A DNA stretch of 64,000 nucleotides from Neonectria sp. B-13 (taxonomy: Eukaryota > Ascomycota > Sordariomycetes > Hypocreales > Nectriaceae), in the NCBI GenBank assembly GCA_002682825.1, contig NOKP01000004.1:1175607-1239606 (forward strand), written 5' to 3'. Position numbers and translations under genes: made by a program. The first letter of the stretch is position 1, and every line of letters starts with the position of its first letter. This document shows, one piece after another, positions 1 to 12,315 of the stretch. The notes under the pieces are model-generated. The model was not told where the DNA came from. It worked only from the letters and a program-made list of their open reading frames with translations, and did not search any database.

Positions 1-2665
1 TCGTGGCTTGCTTGTGGCCATACGCAGCGCTTGGGGACTGCGTTTGAGCACGAGGAGGTGGAACAAATCCAGAGTGTGCCGTTGGAGGAGCATGTGGTGC
101 ATAGGGCACATAGCTCGGGCCTGACTGCTTAGGGGGCGACAGCGTCAACTGTCCAGCGTAGCTGGGAGGCGGTGGAGTGCGCCGAACTGCCTTTGGTGAA
201 TTTCCAGGGCTATATCTGGATTCGGTATGAGAAGTAGGGGCATGAGTAGCACTCAAAGACCTATTAGGGGTGGTTTGCTCGTCCTCCTCGTCAACCTCGC
301 GGGTTGGGGGGAGAGATGAGACCCGGGTCAACCGTGGCTCATGAGACGAGTTCCTTCGACGCTCAGCCAGCGTCATCTCCCCGTTGAAACCCCGGTTTGT
401 CTCACAATGAGTCAACGGACTCGACGTTCTAGGCTGGTGAGCCAGGATTGGTGGGGGAACCGCAGATGCGGCGACGGGTCCGTAGGAGTTGTGTGGTTTT
501 GTGGCAGGGGGTGCCGGAGAATAGCGGCTATTGGCCGCCGGCGGAGCTGTATGACTACCCGTAGCTCCAGGAGCTGGCGAGTATCTAGATACGTTGGTGG
601 ATGGCGGAGGCATGTGATTGGCAGGAGTCGAAAGAGTAGCGTAGGGGCTCGCCCGTTCAGGGGCAACCAAGCCGGCAACTCCAATAGGCTGAGTAGCAGG
701 GGGGTAGCTTGGAGCAAGTGTATGCGCAGGCAGGGGCGGAGGTGCCATCTGGTTCATGGCCGAGTGCATCGGGGGTGGTGCAACGTGTGCACCATGAGCC
801 ATTGGGGGAGGCTGGCGGACTGGGGAAGGACCCCGAATGCTCGTTCTCGAGCTTGGACGAGGCCTAGATGCCATAGGCAATTCCTCAAAGAAGCTATCCT
901 TGTGCTGTACAATAGGAGTTGGGGGCTTCTGGTGCACGGGTGGGCCCTGGTGCATTGGCGGCCCTTGGCTACCGTGACTTGAGCTGGGAGGAGAAAGGGA
1001 ATTGGTAGGGGGACCAGGCATGAACATGCTCGTACTTCTAGGCATTCCCGACCCCTGGGGAGGAGGGATGTTGGCTTTGGGAAGCGTTTGCATGCTGGCT
1101 CGCTTTCGAGGCTTCACCACAGTAGTGACAAGATCCGTAGGCAGGTCATATGGAGACGAATATCCACCCTTGGATTTGTCGGCATAGCTTTGGGTCCTCG
1201 GCATCTCGGGTCTCACCGGCAGAGGCGTGTTGTACTGGGACACTGATCCGTATGGTGTCAAAGTCGGCACGGGGGCATTGTACAAGCCACCAGGAGTGGC
1301 CTGCGCGGAAGACGCCGTTGCGGGAGTATAAGAGGCTGCTCGTTGAGTGGGTGGTTTTTCAGGGGCGTAAGGGTTCGATTCCGAAGCTTGGATAGGTGCA
1401 GTTGCCGGTGCTAGAGCTGGCTCTTCATCTTCCAAGAATCCTTCGTCATCGCTAACAAAGAAAGCCGAGGGGTCAACCTCCTTGTTTTCTGCTGCGGTGT
1501 CCTCTAGGAGGAAATCGTCCTCATCGTCGTCTTCTTGAAACGCCGCCTCCCATTTGGCAGCCAGGTCCTTAGGTTGGCCGGCCTCAGCTTTGAGCTCGGG
1601 ACTCGAAGTGCTGTCCTCCTCCTCCTGTGTCTCTTCGAGGGTAGATTGGCGCGAGAAGGATCCAGGGTTCACCGAATCCAAGACCTGCATCGTAGACTTG
1701 CGCTCGAGAGCTGGCGCCGGCAGTCCGTTCAGAGCAACATCCGCTTTCGAATCTTGAATCTGGCCAAAGAAGTCGTCACCAGCACCGGTGTCGTCGTCAA
1801 AGGAATTAGCTACAGCTGGTATCGCTTCCTGGTTTGCTTCGGATGCCTGCTCCGTCCCAGTTTGAGAAATCAACGGAATACCCTCCTCGTATCGCGCCTC
1901 GGAGGCCTGTCCGTCGCGTCCTTGAAGGTCTCCACCGATCGAGGTTGACCGGCCATGCTGCCTTTGAGGCGCGTTGAGATCATTAAGAGTTTCCGGTGCA
2001 GTTCCTCGCTGGTACTCCTGCTCGTCGGCGTCAACATCTCTCTCATTCTCCTCCAAGAGGTCCGAGGCCTGGTTCGAAGGCAATGGTTGTTGTTCGTGTG
2101 AGTCTGGGCTCGAGGTGACCGGCGGCACCGCCGGGAAAGAGTTTGTTCGGTCCGAGGGAGGCATGAACTTGAAAGGATCAGTGTCCGTGCGGGAAACGTT
2201 CCAGTCGCCGTCATCTTCATCGTCGCTATCATCGTCGCCATCATTGTCGTCGTCGTAGCTGACATCGTGGGATACGGTTCGAGCAAACGACATAGAGCTA
2301 GCATGTAGCGATTTTGGGCCCTTGGGCTTAGAAGCTGCTGCCTCCGGGTTCTCTGCGGATCGCTCAGCGGGGAGTTCCTGGGTAGTCTGTTGCGAAGATG
2401 CTGGCTCGCTAGAAGCTAACCAAGCATCATCTGCACCATCGCGTGGTGACCAAGCATTCGCAGCGTCTTTGCCGTTGGAAGACTCCGCATCGACGTGTAA
2501 TGAAGGTTCTTGCGTTGTGAGCTTCTCTGGCTGAACTGGGAGGTCTTGGGTTGATGACGTCGATTGGGTCGCATCAGCGGGTGCTTTGGTCGGAATATCA
2601 GCGCCATCCGCCTTATTGGGCATCAGAGCCGGATTCCATGACGAGTTTGACGACTCAGCAGCCAT
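1..2665 (-). CDS. SEC16: COPII coat assembly scaffold Sec16, N-terminal part (runs off the left edge)
   Basis: The frame is open without a stop from an ATG at 2665-2663 to base 1, giving about 888 residues with no visible intron. The start is followed by an SSWNPALMPN stretch as in fungal Sec16. Next come acidic, Ser/Asp-rich segments, a WEAAFQEDDDEDDFLLED block and a DDEGFLEDEEP block (about residues 390-440), then a long Pro/Ser/Tyr-rich disordered region. This pattern is typical of the N-terminal half of filamentous-fungal Sec16. The central conserved domain and the alpha-solenoid that bind Sec13 and Sec23 would lie beyond the window. Sec16 marks ER exit sites and organises COPII vesicle budding. 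The assignment rests on the conserved acidic blocks and overall layout, since no folded domain is inside the window. Confidence 0.82.
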   Translation of the reverse strand, partial: MAAESSNSSWNPALMPNKADGADIPTKAPADATQSTSSTQDLPVQPEKLTTQEPSLHVDAESSNGKDAANAWSPRDGADDAWLASSEPASSQQTTQELPAERSAENPEAAASKPKGPKSLHASSMSFARTVSHDVSYDDDNDGDDDSDDEDDGDWNVSRTDTDPFKFMPPSDRTNSFPAVPPVTSSPDSHEQQPLPSNQASDLLEENERDVDADEQEYQRGTAPETLNDLNAPQRQHGRSTSIGGDLQGRDGQASEARYEEGIPLISQTGTEQASEANQEAIPAVANSFDDDTGAGDDFFGQIQDSKADVALNGLPAPALERKSTMQVLDSVNPGSFSRQSTLEETQEEEDSTSSPELKAEAGQPKDLAAKWEAAFQEDDDEDDFLLEDTAAENKEVDPSAFFVSDDEGFLEDEEPALAPATAPIQASESNPYAPEKPPTQRAASYTPATASSAQATPGGLYNAPVPTLTPYGSVSQYNTPLPVRPEMPRTQSYADKSKGGYSSPYDLPTDLVTTVVKPRKRASMQTLPKANIPPPQGSGMPRSTSMFMPGPPTNSLSPPSSSHGSQGPPMHQGPPVHQKPPTPIVQHKDSFFEELPMASRPRPSSRTSIRGPSPVRQPPPMAHGAHVAPPPMHSAMNQMAPPPLPAHTLAPSYPPATQPIGVAGLVAPERASPYATLSTPANHMPPPSTNVSRYSPAPGATGSHTAPPAANSRYSPAPPATKPHNSYGPVAASAVPPPILAHQPRTSSPLTHCETNRGFNGEMTLAERRRNSSHEPRLTRVSSLPPTREVDEEDEQTTPNRSLSATHAPTSHTESRYSPGNSPKAVRRTPPPPSYAGQLTLSPPKQSGPSYVPYAPHAPPTAHSGFVPPPRAQTQSPSAAYGHKQAT

Positions 2666-3671
2666 GTCGAGGCCGAGTCAAGCAAGGCGAGGGATCGTGG
2701 TTGAGGACAAGTCTGAATGCAAGCACAGTACTTCGCGATGGCGTCAGCAGCTGCACGCGGGTTCCAAGGGGTAGGCTGTAAGGATGCAGTGACTCGGCGG
2801 CCTCAGGGGCAAACGACGCGCCGACAAAGCTGGCGGGGGAGCTGTCGCACCTATTATACAAAGAATCGAATGCTGTCGTGTCAAGAAAAGTCGGCATTTG
2901 CCATAGTCGTGTCGAAAATCGGGGGCGTTTGCGGGATGAAGGAAAAGGAGTGCGGAAGTGAAGGTATGGTAATTACAGTACAGATCGCAAATGCAAGTTG
3001 GCATGTACCAAAATTTAGGCGTTCCGAGTCGACTGCCGTTTTCGTTCCTTCCCAGGACCGGCTACGTCCGCCACGCGCCACAAGCGGGCCCACTTCCGTC
3101 ATCCCGACTATTAGCCGGCCATTGCCCAAGCTCTTCCACATGTGACTAGGATTTGTCAACCTTGCCTCCCAACTTACAAGTGGATGCACCCTAGGCTAAC
3201 CGATGTGAGATCAGATAGCAACCGTGGGAAAGATGATGTGCATATGACAATGAAAAGAGCTGTGTCCTTTGTTTGTGTGTTCTGCTTCGACTAAAGAAAT
3301 GAAAGTCTTGTTCCTCTTCATTCCAGTGGAAAGCTGAAGTACGGTTTCGCTTGTAATATTAATTTTTTACGCGTTCAGGATTGTCTCTGCAACCAAGACA
3401 TGGCGTGCGTGTGAGGGTGTCTTGGGAACTCGCCACTCCTAACCCGTCCCCTTACCAACAGCTCAACAACTTCGTAGTCACCAGGGCCAACAAGTGTGAA
3501 AGTGAGGAGTCATTATAATTTAGCCAGACGCTATGTGACGGAGTGGTTTCCCTAAATTACAAAATTATGCAGCCCTTCTCTCTACCTATCCATACAAGAA
3601 AACATTATACTGCCATGTCTAGTGTATAGATTATTGTAACGGTCGATTTTGCCTTAAACTCATAGGCTCCA
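2666..3671. other. Intergenic, Sec16 5' side / ABC transporter 3' side
   Basis: About 1 kb between the Sec16 start and the ABC transporter stop. Only short unconvincing frames occur here. It should contain the Sec16 promoter and the transporter's 3' untranslated region. No tRNA, repeat or conserved element was recognised. Confidence 0.6.
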
Positions 3672-6600
3672 TCATTCCAAAGCCTGTGCCTCACACATTT
3701 TGCGATACATGCCGCCCTGAGAAATCAGCTCCTGGTGTGTCCCCACCTCCGTGATCTTGCCGCCATGGAAGACGCAAATCACATCCGCGTCCTTAATGGT
3801 ACTGAGACGGTGAGCGACTGCAATGGTGATACGATCACCCTCCTTCGCGGCCTCCGCCAAGGCGCTCTGGACTATCTTCTCGCTCTCGGTATCGAGAGCG
3901 CTAGTCGCTTCGTCGAGAAGTAGAACCTTGGGGTTGCGGATGAGGGCTCGGGCGATAGCAATACGCTGTCTTTGACCTCCGGACAGCTGCGCACCATTAG
4001 AACCAGCTGGTGTCGCAAGGCCTTCGGGCAGTGACGAAACAAAATCCCAGGCATTAGCGGCACGGAGAGCAGACTCTATTTGGTCATCTGAGACAGGAGT
4101 CTGTTCGGTGGCTGCGTAATTGTCGATACCGAGGGCAATGTTCTCCCGGATACTGCCCTGGAACAGGGTCGGCTCTTGTTGGACGAGGCCGACAATGGCG
4201 CGATAGAGACGGGGACTGAGGTTGGGGAGGGCAGATGAGTCAATGTTGATACTACCGCTGGTAGGATCGTAGAAACGTTCTAGCATGGCGATCATAGTTG
4301 ACTTGCCGCACCCAGAGGCTCCAACCAAGGCGATAAACTGACCGGGCTTGACCTACAAGGAGAAGGATGTCAGCTTTGTCTAACAAAAAAGAACACTCGA
4401 AGTCAGGTAGACCTACATGCAACTCAACGCTCCTGAGAACATGGGCATGCGGCCGAAGTGGGTAAGAGAATCGAACATTATCAAGGACGATTGGTCCTCC
4501 CGACTTGGGGCCGTTGTCTCGGTTCTGGAGCGTCTCCTGGACGGTCGGCTGGAGTTCGCTCAGCCAAAAGATGTAGTTCGCGGCGTTAATACCCTTGGTC
4601 ATGCTTGTCGAAAACTGGAAAAGTTGGGCGGAAGCCTGTCCCGAGAAGAAGACGCCTAGGAAGGCAACAAAGAAGTTGTACATAGTAATGTCGCCAAATG
4701 AGAGAAGCCGGCAGCCATACCAGAAACCCAGGGCCATGAACCAGTACTCAATGGACTGCGTGAAGGCAAACCAGATCATAATAGACAAGAGATCCTTGGT
4801 CGATCCAGAAACAGCATGCTCTAGCTCGTTGACGTATTTCGTTAAAACTGCCTCCTCAATGGCCAGGGATGAGACGGTGCGTATCGCGTTCACAGCTTCA
4901 GAGGCAATAGATGCACTGGTCGAGTACCGCTTGGATGTTTCGCGATCCAGCTTGGCGTCAAAGCGAATCTTGAGGTATCCAGAGCCTACCAGCGGGGGGA
5001 GACCAGCACACACAACAACCAAGCCGAGCTTCCAGTCATGGGCAATCGCCAGGATACTGCAAGCCGTGACATTCAGGACAGCTACAATAATGAGCGCGAT
5101 ATTGAAGCCCATCAGCTCCAAGATGGCCTGGGGGTTAGAATCAACGCGGCTAACCAAGGCACCCGTGTTGTTCTCTGTCCGGTCAAAGAACTGGAGGTCC
5201 TGACGGAGCATATCGAAAAGACTCTGCCTTCTCAGCTTGTGACTCAGGTACTGGGCGACAGTGTTTGTGCCATAGCCGAGGAAGAAGTAGGAGACGAGGG
5301 CGCCGGCCGCCATGACGATGAACATGCTGGCATAGAAGTTTCCCTTGTCCCTCATGGCATCGCCAGTCAAGGTGAAGACGTCCATGACGTTGGCGAGTAA
5401 GATGGCCTGGCCAGGGAACAGACCAGTTCCTCCGAGGCATCCTAACAGGACGAAGAAGTACGACCAGCCCAGCTCAGGGGTCTCGCGAAGAAGCCGAATT
5501 ACTACTGAGATAAAGCCAGCTTGCTTGTAATTCTCGTAGTTATCACGTTCCTTCTGAATCTCCATGTGTTCCTGGACCTCGGTGGCGTAGCGAGTGATAG
5601 TCTTGGTGACGTCCAAGTCCACCACCTCAGTTGCAGCATCATCTGCCTCTGCCTCGGAAGTTGAGGGGTCGGAGGAGACCGTCAGGTTCTGAATTTTGAC
5701 AAGTCGGGCATAGACGCCATTATCGTCGAGGAGGGACTCGTGCGTGCCTTGTTCGATGATACATCCCTTGGACATGACGACGATGTTGTCTGCTTTCCTG
5801 ATCGTGGCGAGCTTGTGAGCGATGACGATGGTGGTTCGGCCCTCAGATGCCTTATCAAGAGCTTGCTGTACGATGCCCTCTGCGTGCGGATCCAGAGCGC
5901 TGGTTGCCTCGTCGAGGAGGAGTACCTTGGGATGAGACACGACACTGCGAGCGATGGCGACACGCTGTTTCTGGCCACCAGAGAGTAGTCCACCACGCTG
6001 ACCAATTTGAGTGTTGTAACCGTCAGGAAGCTGAGTGATGAATTCGTGAGCGAATGCCATCTTGGCAGCGTCCTGAATTCGTGCCAGCTGTTCCTCGACT
6101 GGCGCATTTTCCAATTCCGTCCCAACCAAACCATGCTTGATGTTGTCGAAGACTGTCCCCTCGAAGAGCACCGGCTCCTAATAACCAGTTAGCGTGTCTA
6201 TAATCACAAGGAGACCGATGGGCTTACCTGTTGTACAAGTCGGACGTTTTTTCGGAGCCAGTTGAGATTCAGCTTGTCAATAGGACGGCCATCCAACTTG
6301 ATGGTCCCAGACTTAGGATTGTACCATCGTTCGATCAACCCAACAATGGTACTCTTACCCGAACCACTTTGACCCTGAACGCAAGTCAATTATAGAGTTA
6401 AATAAAGGACAACAAAAAGACACTTACCACAAGGGCAGTGACTTTGCCTGCTGGGACCTTTAGGGAGAAGTTGTCCAGAACGGTAATTCCAGGCCGAGTG
6501 GGATAGGCAAAGGTGATCTTCTCAAGCTCAACTTCGCCAATGGTGTCAGAGGGGATTTCTCCAGATTTGTCGAGGGGGTCGATGGACGACTTCCGATCTA

Positions 6601-7875
6601 TGAGTTGGAAGAGCTTGGCGGCAGCTGAGATTGCGCGGCTGAAGTCGATCGAGTACGGCGCCAAAGTGGTCAAGCTAATGGCGGCAATGGTAACAGACAT
6701 CAAAACTCTACATGCGCAAGATCAGTGATTATGCCATGGTAGATGGGCGAGGGGGTGTCTAACGTAAAGATGGCGCCAGGGTTTTCAATCTCTCCAGTAG
6801 AGAGCATCTTGATGCCCTGCCAAAACGCGAGTCCAAAGCCAAGGTAGATGATAGTGTACTCGGCCGAGAACATGATGCCAAACAGTGGGGAGATCTTGTT
6901 CCCGACTTCATGGGCGTCTTTAAGATACTTGTCAAACTTGTCGACCAACCTTGCGCGCATCTCGAAGGCGTGAACGGTGCGAGCGCTGCCTATGACGCCC
7001 TCAGCAAACGAGTTAGCCTGAGCGTAGATATCAAGAATCTTGGACTCGTGACCGGCTTCGATACCGGCTACCACACCCATTACGACGATGGTAGCTGGAG
7101 CAATGCACAGGCAGATGAGGGTGAGCTTCCACTGGACGATGAAGGCGATGATGAAAGCTGTTACGAAGGCAGAGATGCCTTGAAAGGTGAGACCAAGCTT
7201 CTCGGCGATGCCGCCCTGAATCAGGCGGCCGTTCGAGGTGGCCTGGGTAGCAATAGAACCGCCGGTACCGAAGTCGAAGTATGCCACCTCCTGGCGGAGC
7301 GCAGCGCGGAGGTATTGATGTCGGATATTACGCACGATGCGGTACGCAGAGTAAGTCAGGAGGGTGTTGTAGGCGTAGGAAAGGAAGAATCGACCAATGC
7401 CCAGGTACACGAAGTAGAGTCTTCGGTCAGTGTTAGCAACGCGGTCTGTCATGACTTGTATCGCATAGAGAGGATTTGCTGTTAGGTAGCACTTGAGAAA
7501 GGGGAACTAACGCTAGCTCAGCAACATCATCGCGGAACTTGCTGGGAGGCGACGCGCCAGAAGTGAAGTCGGTGATGGTAGTGATGAAGTTGCCAAAGAT
7601 GAGATTCTGGAGGGCGATTCCAGCACCGGATGCAATAGCAGCAACGACGGCGATGGCTTGCAGTGTGTGCTCCAGGGGGCCGCCATGCTTAAGGATTCTC
7701 TGCAAAAGGCATAACCGTCAACTAGACTGATCGCCTATTACTTCTCATTGGGGTTCTTAATCACCTTGTAAGCATCCCAACCGCCCTCCTCTTCAGGTTC
7801 ATCGGGAACAGGAATAGGATTGGGCGACGGAACGGCCTCGCCGCCCTTTTCCTCAGTCATCGAGTCAATTCCCAT
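3672..7875 (-). CDS. ABCB full-size multidrug/lipid exporter (Pmd1/AtrD type)
   Basis: Seven exons: 7875-7742, 7697-7512, 7420-6764, 6707-6428, 6374-6228, 6177-4417 and 4352-3672. They give 1281 residues, the normal size of a full TMD-NBD-TMD-NBD ABCB exporter. NBD1 has Walker A GQSGSGKST (from 420), signature LSGGQ (533-537) and Walker B LLLDEA (554-559). NBD2 has GASGCGKST (1066-1074), LSGGQ (1178-1182) and LLLDE (1199-1203). Both sites look catalytically complete. Such proteins sit in the plasma membrane and export drugs, lipids or peptides using ATP. The ATG at 7875 is the first in frame; the frame stays open upstream through a Thr-Pro repeat but without an ATG. The first intron is short (44 bp), so its acceptor is the least certain. 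The gene is divergent from a Zn2Cys6 regulator. The substrate cannot be told from sequence. Confidence 0.9.
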
Positions 7876-9335
7876 CGCGTTCTGCGCGCGCCACAAGCTG
7901 CCAGACGGCGTGAAGGCCCCAAGGGTCTGGCGGTCGTACGCTGGTTGGTCGTGCTCAAGCTGGAACGGATGTTGCGATGGAGTTGGTGTTGGCGTTGGCG
8001 TTGGCGTTGGGAGCAATTTGGTAGATCCAAGCTCCAAGGCAAGATGACGGGCCGGGATTGTCGAGATCAGCAGGTGTAAATGGTTCAACCGAAGAAGGGC
8101 AGAGGGCGCATTATTAATTAAAGGCGACAAAAGGCGAGGCCTATTCGAAATGAGGCAAAGATGTCGGCATGTAAGGACGTTGAATGATCCACTCAGCCTG
8201 CGGAGTCCGCAGTGGGTGATGTGACGGTGCGGGCGACAGACGACGGATCCCTTGGAATCCGGGCACAGGATTGCTTTTCGGGGAAATCAAGGTACATGGA
8301 GATTGACCAGCTAGTCGGGATAGATGCGAGGAAGTGATTGACCCGCGCGTCTAACGGCCGGAAGAGTCATACTCCAGATGGAGCAGGCAAGGATCATGAT
8401 ATCATGGGATGATGGGATGATGGGGCGTAGTCTGATGAGGCTGCCAAGCCGCTCCTCTCTGTCCTACAACGTTAGAGGCACCGTATGCTGGTACTCAGTA
8501 ACTAATAATGAGGCCCGGGGCTCGGAGACGTGGTTAACCCGCTCTGCAGAGTGCCAAGGAAAGCCAAGGAAAGCCAAGAAGGCAGCGGGTGAGTAAGTTA
8601 ATGGAGGCTGAACCCGGCCAAACGCGTACATGAACACAAGAAGAAGCTGCTGAAGTGGATTTTGCTGCCTGCAAGTGCTGCAATTACGATGGGACAAGCC
8701 TCAACCTGTCGATTTAAGGCTTGTGGAGCTTGAACGGAGAGGCGGGAATGGGGGCGGAGGCAAGGAGGGTCCTGGCAAGCCGAGATCCCTGCGGCAGGAC
8801 GGCAGCACTGAATACACGTACGGAATAAACTCGAATGGAAGTGGTATGTGAAACGCTGTTGATTCGTCCCAGCTCTCACTTGTTGACTCTGATTTGCTGT
8901 TTCGGAAGCACGGCCTCCACGACACCCGCATCGCCAACCCAATCCATCTCCATTAGCTTCGTCGGGGCCGCGGACACCGGATCCCGCGCGTCCCGTCCAC
9001 CAACAACTACGCTGTTGCCTTTTGCCCTTTGCCCTCATTCTTAGAACGTTATGACCAGGGGACGCTCTAACAAGAGCCATACTTTTCTCGGGGCCCGACC
9101 TGCACGTTTTCCGTGATTTCTCCCTCCATCCTCCGTCCCGTCTCTGCGCCAACCTCCCGACCCAATCCCATTGACGCTGCATCTGCCCGTCGCATCGGTA
9201 TCGTCGTCGGCAGCATCGGCACGGCACGGCACCTGCTGTATCAGATTCAGATCCCCTGGAAGCTTGACAGTTGACAGGGGAGCCATCTCGACTGGGCGGC
9301 CAAAAACGCCTGACTGAAGCTCTCCCCATCCCGCC
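7876..9335. promoter_or_regulatory. Divergent promoter between the ABC exporter and a Zn2Cys6 regulator
   Basis: 1.46 kb without a convincing gene, holding the 5' ends of both flanking genes. Simple-sequence stretches include a GTTGGC hexamer run near 7981-8010 just upstream of the transporter start, and a GGATGAT repeat near 8400-8425. No specific regulator site was identified. The head-to-head layout allows shared control. Confidence 0.5.
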
Positions 9336-12315
9336 ATGGGTGACGAGGACTCCCCGTTCCAGGATGGCGATGCTCCGGGCGATGGCCCAGACGACATCTC
9401 CGACTCTGCCCAGAACAATGCTTCCTCTTCTTCTGTTCGACGAGCCGTTAGTTCATGCATCAAATTCCAGTTCCCCAGGACCCATAGCTTACATCTCTCC
9501 AGTGTGACGCCTGTCGTACACGCAAGGTATGTGCATGTGTAATGTCATGTCATCTCGTGCAAACCAGAAAAAAAACAAAAAGAAACCCTTGCCTATCTAT
9601 CCACCTGTTCGCTCTTTAAGACAGCCCTACGCCTTGGCGATTGGAGGTGCATGAGTGGGTAGATCGTGGCTACCGCCTCGTCCTCATTCGGAGTGCTTCC
9701 GCTCCACCTACCACTTCAGTTCAAAGAACCTATGCACCTTAGCTACCCCGTCAAGCGTCCATGACATGATATCAGGCTAATTCGAATGAATTGGGCGTAG
9801 ATCCGTTGCGATAGGAATTCCCCTTGCTCCCATTGTGTCCATGCCAAAATATCCTGCACCCACGCCGACACAAGGCCCAAGGAGAAACGCACCCGCATTC
9901 TTCTATCTACCCAGTAGTGAGTTGCCCCATGACATAGTCCTGTTTATCTTTTACGACCTTTGGTATCGATGGGAAACCCGTGCCGTTGGTCTTTATTATT
10001 GTCATTATGTCCAAGAGAGCTAACCCCTGGCCACTCGCCGCTATTCAGTGAGAGAAAGATCGATCTCATTGACCGCCGCCTAGAAGGAGTCACTCGCCTC
10101 CTTCAGGAAATGAAGACCACTATGCCGTCTCCCAATGCTCAGCTGGCGGTTCAAGATAAAGACAGTCCACGTGACAGGACGTCTCAGCCGTCCGCTTCAT
10201 CAACTTCCACACCCTTCGGACATGCTGTGCAACCTGCTTCCGACAGTCCTGTCATTGAGGCCGAGTCCTCGCTGGCCGCTCATTCGATCTTTGCCAACCA
10301 GTTCCTCCAGAACGCCGTTGGGACTGACTCCCTCCAGGGAGCTAGCCTGGAAATGCGCGAGACATTAGACTCGCTCCACCACATTGTCGACGCTCTGAAG
10401 CAACAGACTCCTGCTACCGAAATGATCTACACCATGGCGAACCAGACTCCTCGTCCTGCACTTGCAGGTATCAAGCTGCCGCCTATTCAGAAGACCGTTG
10501 CGCTCGTCCGTCATTACAAAAGTGGGTTCACTCTTCCAAGACAATTCCCACGTATCGGCCTAGTTCTCCCTCGTTTGACCACCTTGGACTAATATGGGAC
10601 TTTCAGGTGAGCACTCGGACAAAGCAGCTTGGATCTTTGACGTCTGCCCCCTAGATAATTTCTCAGACATTTGTCTCGGTGTTTACTTCTCCGAAGACTA
10701 TTCCGAAGCCGAGTTCATCATTTCCAACTCAGGTATGATGTATCTCTTTCAGGAGCTGGCAGGTTCCGAAGCCGAGTCAAAAGAAGAAAATCTATCATAT
10801 TTCGAGATGTGCCGTACCAACGTTGAGACGGCCTTGAATAATTTACCCTTACATTTGCCTGCCAATTCGAATATGATTGCGGCTCTTGTCTTGGGGGTGA
10901 GCAGACACCTTCATCTTTGATCTGACGTACCCTTGAACTAACCATATCCTCAGGCTTATCACGCCATCGAAATATCGAAACCCTCGCTCTCCTGGATTTT
11001 GACATGCAAGGCATCTGAGCTGTGCCAGACACTAGGCTATCATCGAATTTCATCGCTCAAGGGTCAATCCGATAAGAAGGATCGAAAACAATTTCTCTTC
11101 TGGTCCGTGTACTTCATGGACAAAAGTTTATCTCTCCGCTTAGGGCGGGCATCGACGATCCAAGACTGGGACATCTCGGTTCCCATACCGTCGACGGAGG
11201 ACACCCACATCACTCCCCTATCGGCCTTCTTTTCCATGTGGGTCAAAACCGCCCGATGCCAGGGAAATATCTACGAGAAGTTGTACAGTCCGGACTCTGT
11301 CACTCAGCCCCGCTATGTACGGGCAGCTCGGGTTGAAGCCATCACAAAGGATCTGGAAGAGATCAGGAAACAGACGAGCGAAGTCAGCGTGAGTGATTGC
11401 GTGTTGTGTACCTAGTTGACCATCTTAACTTGAGAAGCGCCCGCAGAGTCCAAGCTAATCCAAACATATAGTCGGGGTGGTTGAACCAGGCGAGTGCGAT
11501 GATTGGGGCGCCAATGGTACAGTTCATATCCTTTTCAGACGACGTCCTCCGCCTGTCACTGCTCACGTTGGCGTACCGGGCAAGTCCGCCTCATGAAGGG
11601 AGCCGATCCACCTTCGTTCCCGAATGTATCGAGGCCGCACGAGCGACACTGCAGCGGCACCAAGAGTGCATGACTTGTCTCATCACCACGAATGCCCATT
11701 ATTTTCCTTCATACGTGCACTGGTGAGTGAGGCCACAGCAGCCATCGCTAGCCGTGAAGGCGATCCCACGCGTTATTAGATCTAGTCTGACACGGATGTA
11801 GGACCTTGATGTTCGCCCCTTTCATACCGTTTATCGTCCTCTTCTGTCAGGTCATCGAGACTCAGGATGAAAGAGACCTCGCTAGCCTCCACAACTTTGT
11901 CAATTCCATAGAAACGGTCCAAATGGTCTCAGACGCCGCGGCCAAGATGCACCGCCTTTTCCAGGTGCTTTACACTGTGGCTCTCAGGTTCGTCGAGTTT
12001 CGCAACTCGACTCCGCCTCCGGACCAGACTCAGGCCAATGCCGAGCTCAACACATACCTCGCTGCCCTGGGCTTCCCGGCTGTAGGCCCGGATCAGCGAC
12101 AGCTTGAGCAAGTACCCACCATGGGCAATGGCCAAGGTGTTCAGGATTTCGGACAACCCCAAGGAGAGGTTGGTTTAGTGGATGAGTTGAATGGCGAACG
12201 AGTGGCGAATCCGATGATGTGGATGGGCAACTCGGCACAGCTGGAGGATTGGTTCAGCAGCAACAATCAGATGATGGAGTTGATCGAAGAGCCGACCTTC
12301 AATTTTCCTCAGTAA
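9336..12315 (+). CDS. Zn2Cys6 transcription factor with fungal-specific middle homology region
   Basis: Eight exons: 9336-9446, 9503-9526, 9801-9916, 10049-10521, 10607-10896, 10954-11388, 11472-11722 and 11802-12315, giving 737 residues. The binuclear zinc cluster is assembled over three exons: Cys38, 41, 48, 54, 57 and 64, i.e. C-X2-C-X6-C-X5-C-X2-C-X6-C. A linker with an ERKIDLIDRRLEGVTRLL coiled-coil-like helix follows, then a fungal_trans-type domain. The ATG has a good context (CGCCATGG). Intron 2 is unusually long (274 bp), but it joins the two halves of the cluster exactly. The protein should be a nuclear DNA-binding activator or repressor. Its head-to-head position with the ABC exporter makes that gene a candidate target, which is inference only. 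Confidence 0.88.

Noticed and set aside
1371..1386. tRNA B-box-like GGGTTCGATTCC
   Set aside because: It lies in the Sec16 coding region with no A-box or cloverleaf around it.
7876..8130. N-terminal extension of the ABC transporter with a Thr-Pro repeat
   Set aside because: The frame is open but contains no ATG; the hexamer run is better read as leader or promoter sequence.
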